From NCBI GenBank assembly GCA_024742835.1, contig JANSXS010000019.1, positions 1 through 52,444 of the forward strand: a stretch of DNA of 52,444 bases, in the 5' to 3' direction. The notes beneath the pieces are model-generated. The model was not told where the DNA came from. It saw only the letters and a list, made by a program, of their open reading frames with translations, and did no database searches. The position numbers and the translations under genes were made by a program. This document shows, in pieces, positions 19,194 to 28,745 of this stretch (the stretch's first letter is position 1; every line of letters begins with the position of its first letter). The DNA is from Paracoccaceae bacterium (lineage in GTDB: Bacteria > Pseudomonadota > Alphaproteobacteria > Rhodobacterales > Rhodobacteraceae).

Positions 19194-19802
19194 ATGCCCC
19201 CTGCCCTGACCGTTCTGATCCCCGCTGCCGGGCTTTCGTCGCGGATGCGCGGACGCGACAAGCTGATCGAACAGATCGACGGCGTACCATTATTGCGGCG
19301 ACAGGTGCGGATTGCGCTGCATCTGAACGCAAAGGTTTTCGTCACTTTGCCGCCAGAGGACACGTCCCGCGCAGAAAGCCTGGCAGATCTGGCCAAGACA
19401 AACCTGACAATCCAGCGCCTCGCCAATGCGTCAGAAGGCATGAGCGCATCCCTGCGCGCAGGCGCGGCGTTTTGCCAGCGGACCGATCATGACGGGCTGA
19501 TGATCTTTCTGCCCGACCTGCCGGACCTGACGCGTGATGATCTGACCTTGATGGCACGCATCTTTGCCCAGGATCCCACCCAGCCCGTCCGGGCGACCGA
19601 TTGCACGGGTCGTGCGGGCCACCCGGTGATCCTGCCCCGCCACGTTCTGCCGGGTCTGGCGGCGCTAAGGGGGGATGACGGCGCGCGCGATATCCTGCGC
19701 GCCTCCCCCCCGCGCCTTTGCCCCTTGCCGGACCATCACGCAACGCTTGATCTTGATACACCAGAGGCATGGGCCGCGTGGCGCGCGCATCGCTCCAACT
19801 AA
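19194..19802 (+). CDS. MobA/MocA-like nucleotidyltransferase
   Basis: A 202-residue NTP-transferase of the molybdenum-cofactor cytidylyl/guanylyltransferase type. The signature LIPAAGLSSRMRGRDKL lies at residues 7-23 and the metal-binding FLPDLPDL near residue 103, followed by GRAGHPV. Members attach CMP or GMP to molybdopterin for molybdoenzymes of the xanthine-oxidase or DMSO-reductase type, but no such enzyme lies in the window. AAAGG precedes the ATG at 19194; the upstream open frame to 19113 lacks a site. It is divergent from the flavoenzyme (208 bp) and its stop overlaps the Hint pseudogene by 4 bp. Confidence 0.85.
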   Translation: MPPALTVLIPAAGLSSRMRGRDKLIEQIDGVPLLRRQVRIALHLNAKVFVTLPPEDTSRAESLADLAKTNLTIQRLANASEGMSASLRAGAAFCQRTDHDGLMIFLPDLPDLTRDDLTLMARIFAQDPTQPVRATDCTGRAGHPVILPRHVLPGLAALRGDDGARDILRASPPRLCPLPDHHATLDLDTPEAWAAWRAHRSN

Positions 19803-20485
19803 AGCGTTTCCGCAATCAAAAGCCGCGCTTCGACCGCCTTGAGGGACCGGCGCGCAGACGTGTATTTGTCAAGGCCCGACTGCGTGGCAAATTCGGGGAA
19901 AAGCGACAGGATCTCGTGGCGCGTCGCCTGTCCCACAGCGTTCAGCGAATAATCGCCGGGCTGGAAGCTTTCTGACCACGCGCCATTCGCAAGAATGACC
20001 TCATGCGTATCAAACATAAGGTGGATGTAGCTGGCATTGCCCACCACGGCCCTGTCCACCCCATTCACGTCCGTAAGGTTTTTGGCTGCGGCCAGAACCT
20101 CTCGCTCACCGAAAAACACCTCGGCCAGAGCGTGGCGCAGCAGCATCCGATGGTTCGGGCTGACCAGCATATCATGCTCGGGCACGTTATCGCCAAGCGC
20201 CCCCTTGCGGATGAGGATCGGCTGAAACTCCGGCGTTCGGACAAGTTGGGCAGAGCAAAGGTCGCGGCGTCCGATCCAGCGGATCTCGCGCAGACCGTTG
20301 TCGCGTGTCAGAACCTTGTCACCCGCCTGCAAATCCTCGACCGGGCGCTCTCCGTTCGGGGTTATGATACGCGCCCCGGAGGTGAAGCAGATGAGCCCGC
20401 TGTCGTCGCCTTGTCCATCGGAGCCGTCAAGCTAACCGGTTCCGGACAACGTATCGTTGCCGGATGACCCTTGGTTGGTCGCCAT
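19799..20485 (-). pseudogene. Hint-domain protein gene interrupted by an in-frame TAG
   Basis: An ATG at 20485 with GGGAG upstream starts a frame reading MATNQGSSGNDTLSGTG, an RTX-like opening. It then meets TAG at 20434-20432. The same frame continues without a shift into a complete Hint (Hedgehog/intein) module: CFTSGARIITPNGERPVEDL, then VSPNHRMLLRH and the tail common to the Hint domain of the 2156-residue protein at 20763-27233. The only internal start candidate is a TTG at 20332, which would drop the block carrying the conserved Cys. It is therefore a nonsense-broken or suppressed gene, or contains a sequencing error. The last codons, at 19801-19814, coincide with a TAAAGCGTTT sequence like the dispersed-repeat end. 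Confidence 0.75.
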
Positions 20486-20647
20486 TAAACAGGCTCCCAA
20501 TGAGATGTAAAAGATGCCCAGCCTATGGGCCTGTATTAGAAAGTCTACCGCAACCAACGCGGTGCTGAAACTCTCGAAAGGCCCGTCAGCAACAAGATAA
20601 ATTCAAGAATAAATCCAGTCGGTAAAGATATCATTGGCGTGACTTTG

Positions 20648-20685
20648 CGCAAAAGAAAACAATCCCGGCCAAGAGCCGGGATTGT
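20648..20685 (-). terminator. Rho-independent terminator of the RTX/Hint gene
   Basis: On the minus strand an 11-bp perfect stem ACAATCCCGGC/GCCGGGATTGT with a 5-base loop is followed by TTTCTTTTG. It lies about 80 bp past the stop of the RTX/Hint gene, and is a strong intrinsic terminator for it. Confidence 0.88.
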
Positions 20686-20762
20686 TCATGAAATCGGGAC
20701 AGCCCCCTAAACCGATTCCGGTTTGGCAGGCCGAAAACTCCAGCCCGCCCGCTGCAATCGGT

Positions 20763-23700
20763 TTACTTCACCAAAAGGCCCGCTTCGTGCTGCTTGAGAG
20801 AGCGGCGCGCGGCCTGATACGCCTTGAGCCCATCCGTCTCTTGCAACTCGGGGAAGAGATCAAATATCTCGCGTTTCTGGGCGGTGCCCATCCCGTCAAG
20901 CACCTGTTCGCCGGGCTGGAAGCTTTCGGTCCAGGCACCGTTCGACAGAACCACCTCGTGCTGATCGAACATGAAGTGGATATAGCTGACGCCCTGCGTA
21001 TCAACCGGATCCACACCTTCGATGCCGGTCAGATGCTTGGCGGCTGCCAGCACTTCGCGGTCCTCGAAATAAAGCGCGCTCCGCTCGTTGTTGATCAGCA
21101 CGCGGTGCTGGGGCGACACCATCATGTCCCGCTCCGGCAACCCGTGACCAAGCGACCCGGCCCGGATCAGAATCGGCTTCAGATGCGGCGCGGACATAAG
21201 TTCCTGCCCGTTCAGATCCCGACGGCCAAGCCAGCGGATTTCCTGCAACCCGTTGTCGCGGGTGATGATCCGATCCCCGACCGCAAGTTCCTCGACCAGA
21301 CGCTCGCCTTTCGGCGTGGCGATGACGGTGCCCGGCGTAAAGCAGGGGATGACATCCTCGATCTCGGTGAAGGTCAGCGTACCCTCGACGTTGTCGCTGG
21401 CATCAAGGAAGTTGACCAGACCGCTAAAGCTGTTGCCATCCGGGTCGTTCGGTGCCGACAGATCAAGCGGGGTGGTGCCATCGTTTTGGACGATCTCGAA
21501 CCGGCCCAGACCGGTAAGGTCAAGCTGGTCGTTCTCGTTATCGGTCGCAGGATCGCCATCGCCATCCTCGGTGCCGGCGTTAAGCACGTCGCCAAAGGCA
21601 TCTTCGCGGTTCTCGATGATGAAGGTGTCCGAACCGTCCCCACCGCTCAGCGTGTCCGCCCCCTGGCCGCCGGTGATGGTATCGTCACCATCCCCGCCAG
21701 AGATCAGGTCGTCGTCAACGCCGCCGTCAAGCTCGTCATTGCCAGCGCCGCCAATGATCGTATCGTCGTCATCACCGCCAAAGACCGTATCGTTTCCGGC
21801 ACCGGCGTCTATGACGTCGCGGCCGTTATCTTCATCCGGGTCGGGACCGAAGCTGCCACCGTCCGGCGCGTCGGGAATGTCGGTGCCGTCGATGGGCACA
21901 ACCGCAGGGTCAAGCCCGCCATAGATCAGGTCATCTCCGCCACCAGAGCTGACCGTATCGTTGCCCTCGCCGCCGACGATTGTGTCACTGCCGTCGCCGG
22001 TGGTGATGTCGTCATCGTCGATACCGGCATCGATCAGATTGTCACCGCCAGCCGCCGTGATCGTATCGTTGTCGTCACCGGTGGTGATCGTGTCATCACC
22101 GGAGCCCGTGGTGACAAGATCGCGGTCGTCGTCCTCATCGGGATCGGACGGGATGGCCAGAACAGGGCCATATCCGGGGAACCCGTCATCGGGCAGCGGA
22201 ACCGCCGCGTCCGAAGAGGTGTCGACCAAGTTGTTGCCCTCCCCGGCATCGACCGTGTCCGCGCCATCACCAGAATTGACAGTGTCATCGCCCGGCCCGG
22301 TGCTGATCACGTCGTCGCCATTGCCGCCTTCGACGGAATCATTGCCTGCGCCGGTTTCAACATCGATGGGGCCATCCGCATTATCGGCATCAACCGTGTC
22401 ATCGCCGGAGCCTGTGACGATCTTCTCGATCTCGTCAAAACTCACATCCGGGGTGTCGTCGGCGTCAAGCCCGTCAGCGGTGCCAGATTCAGGGTCCGTA
22501 TCGTCCAGCACAACGGTCAGATCCTCGGGGCGGTCCGACAGGTCGAGAATATCGCCCTCGTCGCCATTCTCCGGACCCTCGGGATTGCCGTCGGTACCGT
22601 CCGAGCCGCCGTCGATGGTGGCGTTGATGTCGACCGTGGGGTCAATCGTATCAATGGTGAACACATCGTCACCGGTGCCACCCGTCGCGCTGTCATCGCC
22701 GCCCACGCCGATATCGTCGTCGCCTGCGCCACCGTTCAGCGTGTCGGTGCCCTCGCCACCGAGCAGGATATCCGCGCCATCACCGCCATCAAGGCTGTCG
22801 TCGCCGTCACCGCCAACAAGCAGATCGTCATCCGCACCGCCGTCAAGCGTGTCATCGCCGTCGTTGCCGAACAACTGATCTTCGCCATCGCCGCCCAGGA
22901 TGCTGTCATTGCCGCTGCCGCCATCGACAGTGTCGTCGCCAGCGCCCGCGTCAATGTCGAGATCCGTGGTCGTATCAGAGCCATCTATATCGTCATCGCC
23001 CGCGCCAGTCAGGATGTTCTCGATCTCGTCGAAAGTGACATCATCATCACCGACAATCGTATCAAGACCATCGACCGTCCCGCTTTCGCCATCACCGACG
23101 CCAAGATCCACGATCAGCGCATCCGCCTGATCGCTCAGGTCGAGCGTATCGCCCTCGTCGCCATTCTCCGGCCCATCGGGATTGCCATCGGTGCCGTCCG
23201 AACCGCCGTCGATGGTGGTATCGACATCGGGCGCGGTATCGGTCGCATCAAGGGTGAATACGTCGTCACCCGTGCCGCCAGTCGCGCTGTCATCGCCACC
23301 CACGGCGATCTCGTCATCGCCTGCGTCGCCATTCAGGGTGTCGGTGCCCTCGCCACCGGCCAGCGTATCCGCATCATCGCCGCCATCGACACTGTCGTTG
23401 CCGTCGCCGCCGGTGATCTCGTCATTGTCGGCCCCGCCGTCAATCGTGTCATCCCCGGCATCGCCGTCAATCGTGTCATCCCCGTCATTGCCGAGGATGG
23501 AATCGTCACCAGTGGTGATCTGGTCGCCTTCCGCATCGAAGAAGTCAAGATCCATCTCCTGGCCGTCATCGGTGCCGTCGACAACACCGTTAGTGAGCGG
23601 ATCGGTCAGGATGGTTTCGATCTGGCTGAATTCCAGTGTCGATCCGTCCTCGAAAGTGACGGTACCGGCCGTTGCACCATCATCGGTGGCGTCGGCACTG

Positions 23701-26700
23701 TCGGTGATCGTGACCGCACCCGCACCGCGCAGATCCAGCACATCGTTATCCGCGGTCTGGTCGGGACCATTGCCACCTTCTATCACGTCGCCCGCGCCAT
23801 CGGCGCTGCTGCCAACGATAAAGGTGTCGTCACCGCCTTCGCCCATCATCATGTCGGCACCGGCACCGCCGGTAATCGTGTCGTCACCGCCATTTCCGTC
23901 ATCATCACCTGTGCTGGGTCCGGCATCGGGGTCCAGATAGGCCGTAGCGATGTTGTTGTAAGGGATCTCGGGGTCGGTGCTGGTGCGCTCTACAAAGGTG
24001 TAGGTCTCGCCCACGGTCAACGGCGCGTCGGAAATGAACCCGACCACATCGTCGCTGTCCTCTTCGACGGCGAAGATGTTGATCACGTTGCCGCTGCTGT
24101 CCTGGACCGAGTAGGAATACTCGATCTCAAGCTCTTCACCGGCGGCCACATTCTTGCCATTCAGCGTTACACCCTGCACCAGTTCCTGACTGTTGTCGCC
24201 GTCCTCGAACAGGTTTTCGTTGTCATTGATACCAACCGTGGTCGGCACCGAGCCGGGATTCAGAGTGAAGGTCGAGCCGTTTACATCGTCCTCGCCAACC
24301 GAATTGTTGCCAAACGGATCGTCATTGCCAGACGCGTTCACGATAGTGGCGTCCGACAGCTCCCACACGATGAAGCTGTTCGCGGCACCGGCCACCGGCG
24401 TCACGTCGACAAGCACGGGGTCGGACCCGGTATCGCCGCCGTTATCGCCAAAGATCGTGTCATTACCCTCGGATCCGGAAATCTGGTCGTCGCCACCATT
24501 GCCGAAGATAAGATCGTCACCCGTACCGCCGTCGATCTCGTCATTGCCACCATTCGCAAGGTCCGCCGCGCCGGGATCGAGCGGCACAAGCGACACGTTG
24601 TCCACAGAAGCGCCCACGTTGTCCTCGGCACCCGTGCCCTCGAATTCCAGACGATTCGAGCCATCGCCCGTGCCGCCGGTAACGGTCAATGTAATCGTCT
24701 CGAAATCGGATTCGCCTACATTGGAGGGATCAATCGTGCTGACAAGATCGCCACCCCAATAGACATTTACCAGGTTTTCATCCGGCCCGTCTGTCGGCAG
24801 AAACTGGCTGTCGCTGACATCGAAGCGAAGCTCGTAATCCTCGCCAGCCACAACGCCCTGTACGTCCTGACCAATCCGGATATTGCCCGGAGACGCGTCA
24901 AGATCGAGCCAATTGTCACCATCGCTGGCGATCACACCGTCACGACCGTCATTATGGATGTCGACCTCCTCGGTCGGATCCACGGTTGTCCAGTTCGGAA
25001 CGCTACCTGTGCCAACGAAACCGTAATCGGCGCCCGCAAGGCCGCTGACATCCTCGAAGGATCCGTTCTGGATCAGGTTCTGTCCGGCAAATTCCGGCAG
25101 GCTGTCACCATAGATCGCGTCGTTTCCGGACCCACCGTCAAGCGTATCATTATCCGCGCCGCCCGACATCAGATCCACGCCGTCGCCGCCGGTCAGATCG
25201 TCTGCGCCGTTGCCGCCGAACATGGTATCCTCGCCAGTACCTCCATCGAGAACGTCGTTGCCCGTGTCGCCCGACATCAGATCCGCGCCATCGCCGCCGG
25301 TCAGGGTGTCGTCGCCGTCCTGGCCGCCCATGAAGTCATCGCCGGTCCCGCCATCCATAGAATCGCTGCCGGTTCCGCCCAACATGTCGTCGTCGCCATC
25401 TTCGCCGAACATGCGGTCATCGCCAGAGCCGCCACGAAGCGCATCATCATCAGCGCCGCCCATAAGCTGGTCGTTGCCCACGCCGCCGACAAGAAAATCC
25501 TCGCCCGTGCCACCGCGCAAGTCGTCGTTGCCGTCACCGCCAAAGATCTGGTCATCGCCCGCGCCGCCGTCAATGAAATCCTCTCCCGCGCCGAAATCTA
25601 GACCCTCCGGAATACCCGCCGGGGTAATCGGCACAAGGCTGACATTGTCCAGGCCGACACCGATGCTGTCTTCAACACCACGCCCCTGGAATTCGAGCCG
25701 GTCATTGCCATTGCCGGATCCGGCGACAACGTCGAGGCTGATTGTCTGGAACTCGGATTCCCCGATATTCGACGGGTCCACCGTGTCGATCAGAACGCCG
25801 CCAAAGAACACGTCAACCACGTTTTCGTCCGGACCATCCGTCGCGGTGAGGTTCTGCGAGTCGGTTACGTCAAAGGACAGGCGATAGGCTTCGCCATCGG
25901 CGAGATTCTGCACGTTCTGACCGATGCGGATATTGCCCGGAGAGCCTTCGAGATCCAGCGCGTTCAGACCGTCGCTCGCAGCTGGGTCCAGTTCCGGGTT
26001 GACGTTGTAGACCTCGATCCGATCATTGGGATCGGCGGTCGTCCAGCCCGGAATTTCCCCGATACCGACAAAACCGAACGGGTCCGTCGCAAGGCCGGTC
26101 GTATCCTCGAAAGAGCCGTTAACGAGCAGGTTGAGCGATCCACCGCCCTGCACGGACCCACCCCCGTCACCATAAAGAACATCATTATCGTCGCCACCGC
26201 GCAGATCGTCAGCGCCTGCGCCGCCGATCAACGTATCCAGGCCCGTTTCGCCATCGAGGAAATCGCTACCTGAAGCACCCGCAAGCAGGTCATTGCCCTC
26301 GCCGCCGCGCAGCTCGTCATCGCCGTTACCGCCGAAAAGCTCGTCATTGCCCGCTTCACCGCGCAGGTCGTCATCGCCATCATCGCCGTTGAGGCTGTCA
26401 TTGCCATTGCCACCAACGACAAAATCATTGCCATCGCCGCCAGACAGGAAATCGTCGCCATCCTCGCCGCGCAGGTCATCATTGCCCGCGCCGCCGAGCA
26501 GCAGGTCATTGTCCAACCCGCCGGCAAGCAGGTCTGCCCCGTCGCCGCCGCGCAGCTCGTCATCGCCGCTGCCGCCAAAGAGCTGGTCGTCACCGCCATT
26601 GCCGCGCAGGTCGTCATCGCCTGCGTCGCCATTCAGGTTGTCGTTGCCCGCGCCGCCTTCGACAAAATCATCGCCATTGCCAGCCGACACGAAATCGTCA

Positions 26701-27233
26701 CCGCCTCCGGCGTCGATCTGGTCATTGCCATCATTGCCAAAGATCGCGTCGTTGCCATCGGTGATCGCATCGCCTTGCGGATCGACATAGCCAACGGGCA
26801 TGGGTTCACCGATCTGCGCCCCGTCGACAACGCCATCAGTAAGAGGACGGGACGTGTACCCCGCGTCAACCTCTGAGACCCTCTCTCCCTTGTCGAGATG
26901 AATGCGATCCGTGCGCCCGCTATCCACATTTGCATCGCTGTCGGTGTTGAAACTTCCCACATCCTTTTGAATGGGCCGCTCACCATCGACATTGGTCGGG
27001 AATTGAACGAAATAGCTTCCGCTTGAAAGGCCGGTGAATGAATAAAACCCCGCGCCGTCGGTCTGGGTCGTTCGTATCACATGGCCGCCGTGATCCAACA
27101 ACTGAACAGACTGCCCGGCAAGGCCGGGCTCGAACCCGCCATCGGCTGCAAATTCGGTGTTGTCGGCATTCGTGTCGGTATAAAGCCGACCACTGATTGC
27201 AGCATCCTTGGGGTCAAACAAAAACAGGGTCAA
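20763..27233 (-). CDS. Giant RTX calcium-binding protein with C-terminal Hint domain
   Basis: A 2156-residue acidic, probably type I-secreted protein. An SdrD-B-like beta-sandwich lies at about residues 10-130. RTX nonapeptide arrays (GGxGxDxLx) run from about 140-365 and recur through the protein. Two related NGSFED beta-domains (about 368-535 and 717-885) resemble carbohydrate-binding modules. A unique domain lies at about 937-1098, and a duplicated acidic module at 1282-1417 and 1482-1617. A Hint domain occupies 1964-2156 (CFTPGTVIATPKG, VSPQHRVL). Hint domains of this kind can self-cleave; here it ends the protein, so it may release the RTX part or attach a ligand. It starts at TTG 27233 with AGGAG 8 bases upstream; no ATG fits. 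No T1SS genes are nearby. Confidence 0.88.
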   Translation of the reverse strand: MTLFLFDPKDAAISGRLYTDTNADNTEFAADGGFEPGLAGQSVQLLDHGGHVIRTTQTDGAGFYSFTGLSSGSYFVQFPTNVDGERPIQKDVGSFNTDSDANVDSGRTDRIHLDKGERVSEVDAGYTSRPLTDGVVDGAQIGEPMPVGYVDPQGDAITDGNDAIFGNDGNDQIDAGGGDDFVSAGNGDDFVEGGAGNDNLNGDAGDDDLRGNGGDDQLFGGSGDDELRGGDGADLLAGGLDNDLLLGGAGNDDLRGEDGDDFLSGGDGNDFVVGGNGNDSLNGDDGDDDLRGEAGNDELFGGNGDDELRGGEGNDLLAGASGSDFLDGETGLDTLIGGAGADDLRGGDDNDVLYGDGGGSVQGGGSLNLLVNGSFEDTTGLATDPFGFVGIGEIPGWTTADPNDRIEVYNVNPELDPAASDGLNALDLEGSPGNIRIGQNVQNLADGEAYRLSFDVTDSQNLTATDGPDENVVDVFFGGVLIDTVDPSNIGESEFQTISLDVVAGSGNGNDRLEFQGRGVEDSIGVGLDNVSLVPITPAGIPEGLDFGAGEDFIDGGAGDDQIFGGDGNDDLRGGTGEDFLVGGVGNDQLMGGADDDALRGGSGDDRMFGEDGDDDMLGGTGSDSMDGGTGDDFMGGQDGDDTLTGGDGADLMSGDTGNDVLDGGTGEDTMFGGNGADDLTGGDGVDLMSGGADNDTLDGGSGNDAIYGDSLPEFAGQNLIQNGSFEDVSGLAGADYGFVGTGSVPNWTTVDPTEEVDIHNDGRDGVIASDGDNWLDLDASPGNIRIGQDVQGVVAGEDYELRFDVSDSQFLPTDGPDENLVNVYWGGDLVSTIDPSNVGESDFETITLTVTGGTGDGSNRLEFEGTGAEDNVGASVDNVSLVPLDPGAADLANGGNDEIDGGTGDDLIFGNGGDDQISGSEGNDTIFGDNGGDTGSDPVLVDVTPVAGAANSFIVWELSDATIVNASGNDDPFGNNSVGEDDVNGSTFTLNPGSVPTTVGINDNENLFEDGDNSQELVQGVTLNGKNVAAGEELEIEYSYSVQDSSGNVINIFAVEEDSDDVVGFISDAPLTVGETYTFVERTSTDPEIPYNNIATAYLDPDAGPSTGDDDGNGGDDTITGGAGADMMMGEGGDDTFIVGSSADGAGDVIEGGNGPDQTADNDVLDLRGAGAVTITDSADATDDGATAGTVTFEDGSTLEFSQIETILTDPLTNGVVDGTDDGQEMDLDFFDAEGDQITTGDDSILGNDGDDTIDGDAGDDTIDGGADNDEITGGDGNDSVDGGDDADTLAGGEGTDTLNGDAGDDEIAVGGDDSATGGTGDDVFTLDATDTAPDVDTTIDGGSDGTDGNPDGPENGDEGDTLDLSDQADALIVDLGVGDGESGTVDGLDTIVGDDDVTFDEIENILTGAGDDDIDGSDTTTDLDIDAGAGDDTVDGGSGNDSILGGDGEDQLFGNDGDDTLDGGADDDLLVGGDGDDSLDGGDGADILLGGEGTDTLNGGAGDDDIGVGGDDSATGGTGDDVFTIDTIDPTVDINATIDGGSDGTDGNPEGPENGDEGDILDLSDRPEDLTVVLDDTDPESGTADGLDADDTPDVSFDEIEKIVTGSGDDTVDADNADGPIDVETGAGNDSVEGGNGDDVISTGPGDDTVNSGDGADTVDAGEGNNLVDTSSDAAVPLPDDGFPGYGPVLAIPSDPDEDDDRDLVTTGSGDDTITTGDDNDTITAAGGDNLIDAGIDDDDITTGDGSDTIVGGEGNDTVSSGGGDDLIYGGLDPAVVPIDGTDIPDAPDGGSFGPDPDEDNGRDVIDAGAGNDTVFGGDDDDTIIGGAGNDELDGGVDDDLISGGDGDDTITGGQGADTLSGGDGSDTFIIENREDAFGDVLNAGTEDGDGDPATDNENDQLDLTGLGRFEIVQNDGTTPLDLSAPNDPDGNSFSGLVNFLDASDNVEGTLTFTEIEDVIPCFTPGTVIATPKGERLVEELAVGDRIITRDNGLQEIRWLGRRDLNGQELMSAPHLKPILIRAGSLGHGLPERDMMVSPQHRVLINNERSALYFEDREVLAAAKHLTGIEGVDPVDTQGVSYIHFMFDQHEVVLSNGAWTESFQPGEQVLDGMGTAQKREIFDLFPELQETDGLKAYQAARRSLKQHEAGLLVK

Positions 27234-27325
27234 GTGACTATCTCCTAACAGGAACGCCTTTCAAAGCGTCGTATATAAAGGCAAAACTCAGGTTGTTTCG
27301 GCCATTGATGTCGAAACCATCCGGT

Positions 27326-27466
27326 TCAGGTCGGCAAGCGCTTTGCCACGATCGCGGCCTGCATTTCATGCGATGTCACCGACTCACTTGCGCCAAGGAG
27401 CCAGGAGTTACCGTGCGAAAGCCCGTAACGACGAACCACAAGCGGGCCGCATAGAATATTCGACAT
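27326..27466 (-). CDS. 46-residue protein of unknown function upstream of the RTX gene
   Basis: From ATG 27466 the frame encodes 46 residues starting MSNILCGPLVVRRYGLSHG and ending AAIVAKRLPT. A very good AAAGGAG site sits about 7 bases upstream, which is why this short ORF is called. The frame is open further upstream to 27667, but no site supports that. The product is basic with no signal peptide or clear membrane helix. It lies 92 bp upstream of the RTX/Hint gene on the same strand and could be a leader or companion of it. No homologue is recognised. Confidence 0.45.
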   Translation of the reverse strand: MSNILCGPLVVRRYGLSHGNSWLLGASESVTSHEMQAAIVAKRLPT

Positions 27467-28449
27467 CGTCTTCTCCTTTGGCGGACACAGAAATTGCGCC
27501 CGCCTTAACAAAACAACTACCCAGACCGACGATGCGGTGGTCGGGGCGACCTGCACGAGCCTCATACCTTGGGAGAATGCCCGCCATGTACTGGCGAACG
27601 GAAACGCAAAGGGCAAAAGCCCAGTTCGTTCGTCATCAACCGGCCGCCTAAACGACCCGGCGATCACACCTCTCCCGCATCGGTAATGATGCGTTCCGTG
27701 CGGTCGCCCCCGTGACCTACAGACATCGCCCCCCAGTGGGCCTCTAAACCTTTAATAAAACCGGGCGCGTAGACAAAGGGAAATTTGTTCAAAAATCGTC
27801 ATCCTTAACGGTTTTGACGTTTTGCCTGCAGAAAAAAAAGGCGTCCAAACCGCGCCGTTTTTCAGGATTGTTTCCAGGAATACACGCAGAGAGTTTTTAA
27901 ATAATCTATGTAATACAATGTTTTGCCAGCCAAAATCTGGGGGCAAATCACCCAAGGATTGAGCATTGTTTCCAAATCTACGCGCGCAGAACGTGGTCCG
28001 GAATGTTGCTACGCCAAAGCCACGCGTCCTGCGACAGCTTGGTTAAGCTTTGATCAATATCCGTTAATTCGGGCAATCGTCCGATTAGAGGAAACGATCA
28101 TGCCATAATTTGGCCGAATCATTCCGAAAATCTCTGGCGATTCGCCGTGATGCATTGAAACCGTCTTGGGATTACAAGAATGCTGTTCACAGACCGGACC
28201 AAGCCGTCGGTCGGGACAAGTATTCCGTCATGCTTTCGAACACGGCAACCGCTCAGGGCATTTGGCTTTTTCAACCTGCGCCATCAACCAAGGCCTGCGT
28301 GCCCGGCTTTTTCAACAGTTGCACCAGGTCCGAAACCGCCCCGGTCAGCGTGGTTCACAGTCACGGGGTGCGCGGCATAGGGGCAGTATCGGCCCGCACC
28401 CAAGTACCTTTTGCAAGGCCTGCGGAAATCCACCCCTGCCGGATCGGAA
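27467..28449. other. About 1 kb without a recognisable gene
   Basis: More AT-rich than the surroundings. All frames give only short ORFs without credible ribosome-binding sites or protein-like composition. The longest forward reading (28110-28493) runs through the tRNA. A 12-bp direct repeat GGCTTTTTCAAC occurs at 28264-28275 and 28305-28316. It probably contains the promoter region for the 46-aa ORF and the RTX gene; nothing firmer can be called. Confidence 0.5.
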
Positions 28450-28525
<76 letters not shown>

Positions 28526-28745
28526 GATACGCGGCCTTTAGCAAATAGCCGCGTCGGGGCGCAAGGCCATATCGACGGGTCGTGCACGGGTGGAGCCATT
28601 TCGCTGACACCAAAGGGCAAGGCAGGCGGGCGGGGCACAAAGATCCGGCGCAATACCGCATGTCGCGAAAATCCGTGTTTCAGCTTTTTCGTGAACCGCG
28701 TTAGGCTTGCACGGCCCGACCGGGCTGGAGCACGTTGCGCGTTAC

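Noticed and set aside
20682..25601. A 1639-codon forward ORF antisense to the RTX/Hint gene.
   Set aside because: It is the complement of low-complexity RTX repeats. The GxGxD coding keeps the other strand free of stops. It has no ribosome-binding site or recognisable domain.
21600..26760. Regularly spaced short repeats that at first resemble a CRISPR array.
   Set aside because: They are 27-bp-period coding repeats of RTX nonapeptides, with variable spacing, in an intact frame, and no Cas genes.
28264..28316. Direct repeat GGCTTTTTCAAC, possible insertion-sequence remnant.
   Set aside because: Only 12 bp each, with no inverted ends or transposase reading frame; too little to call a mobile element.
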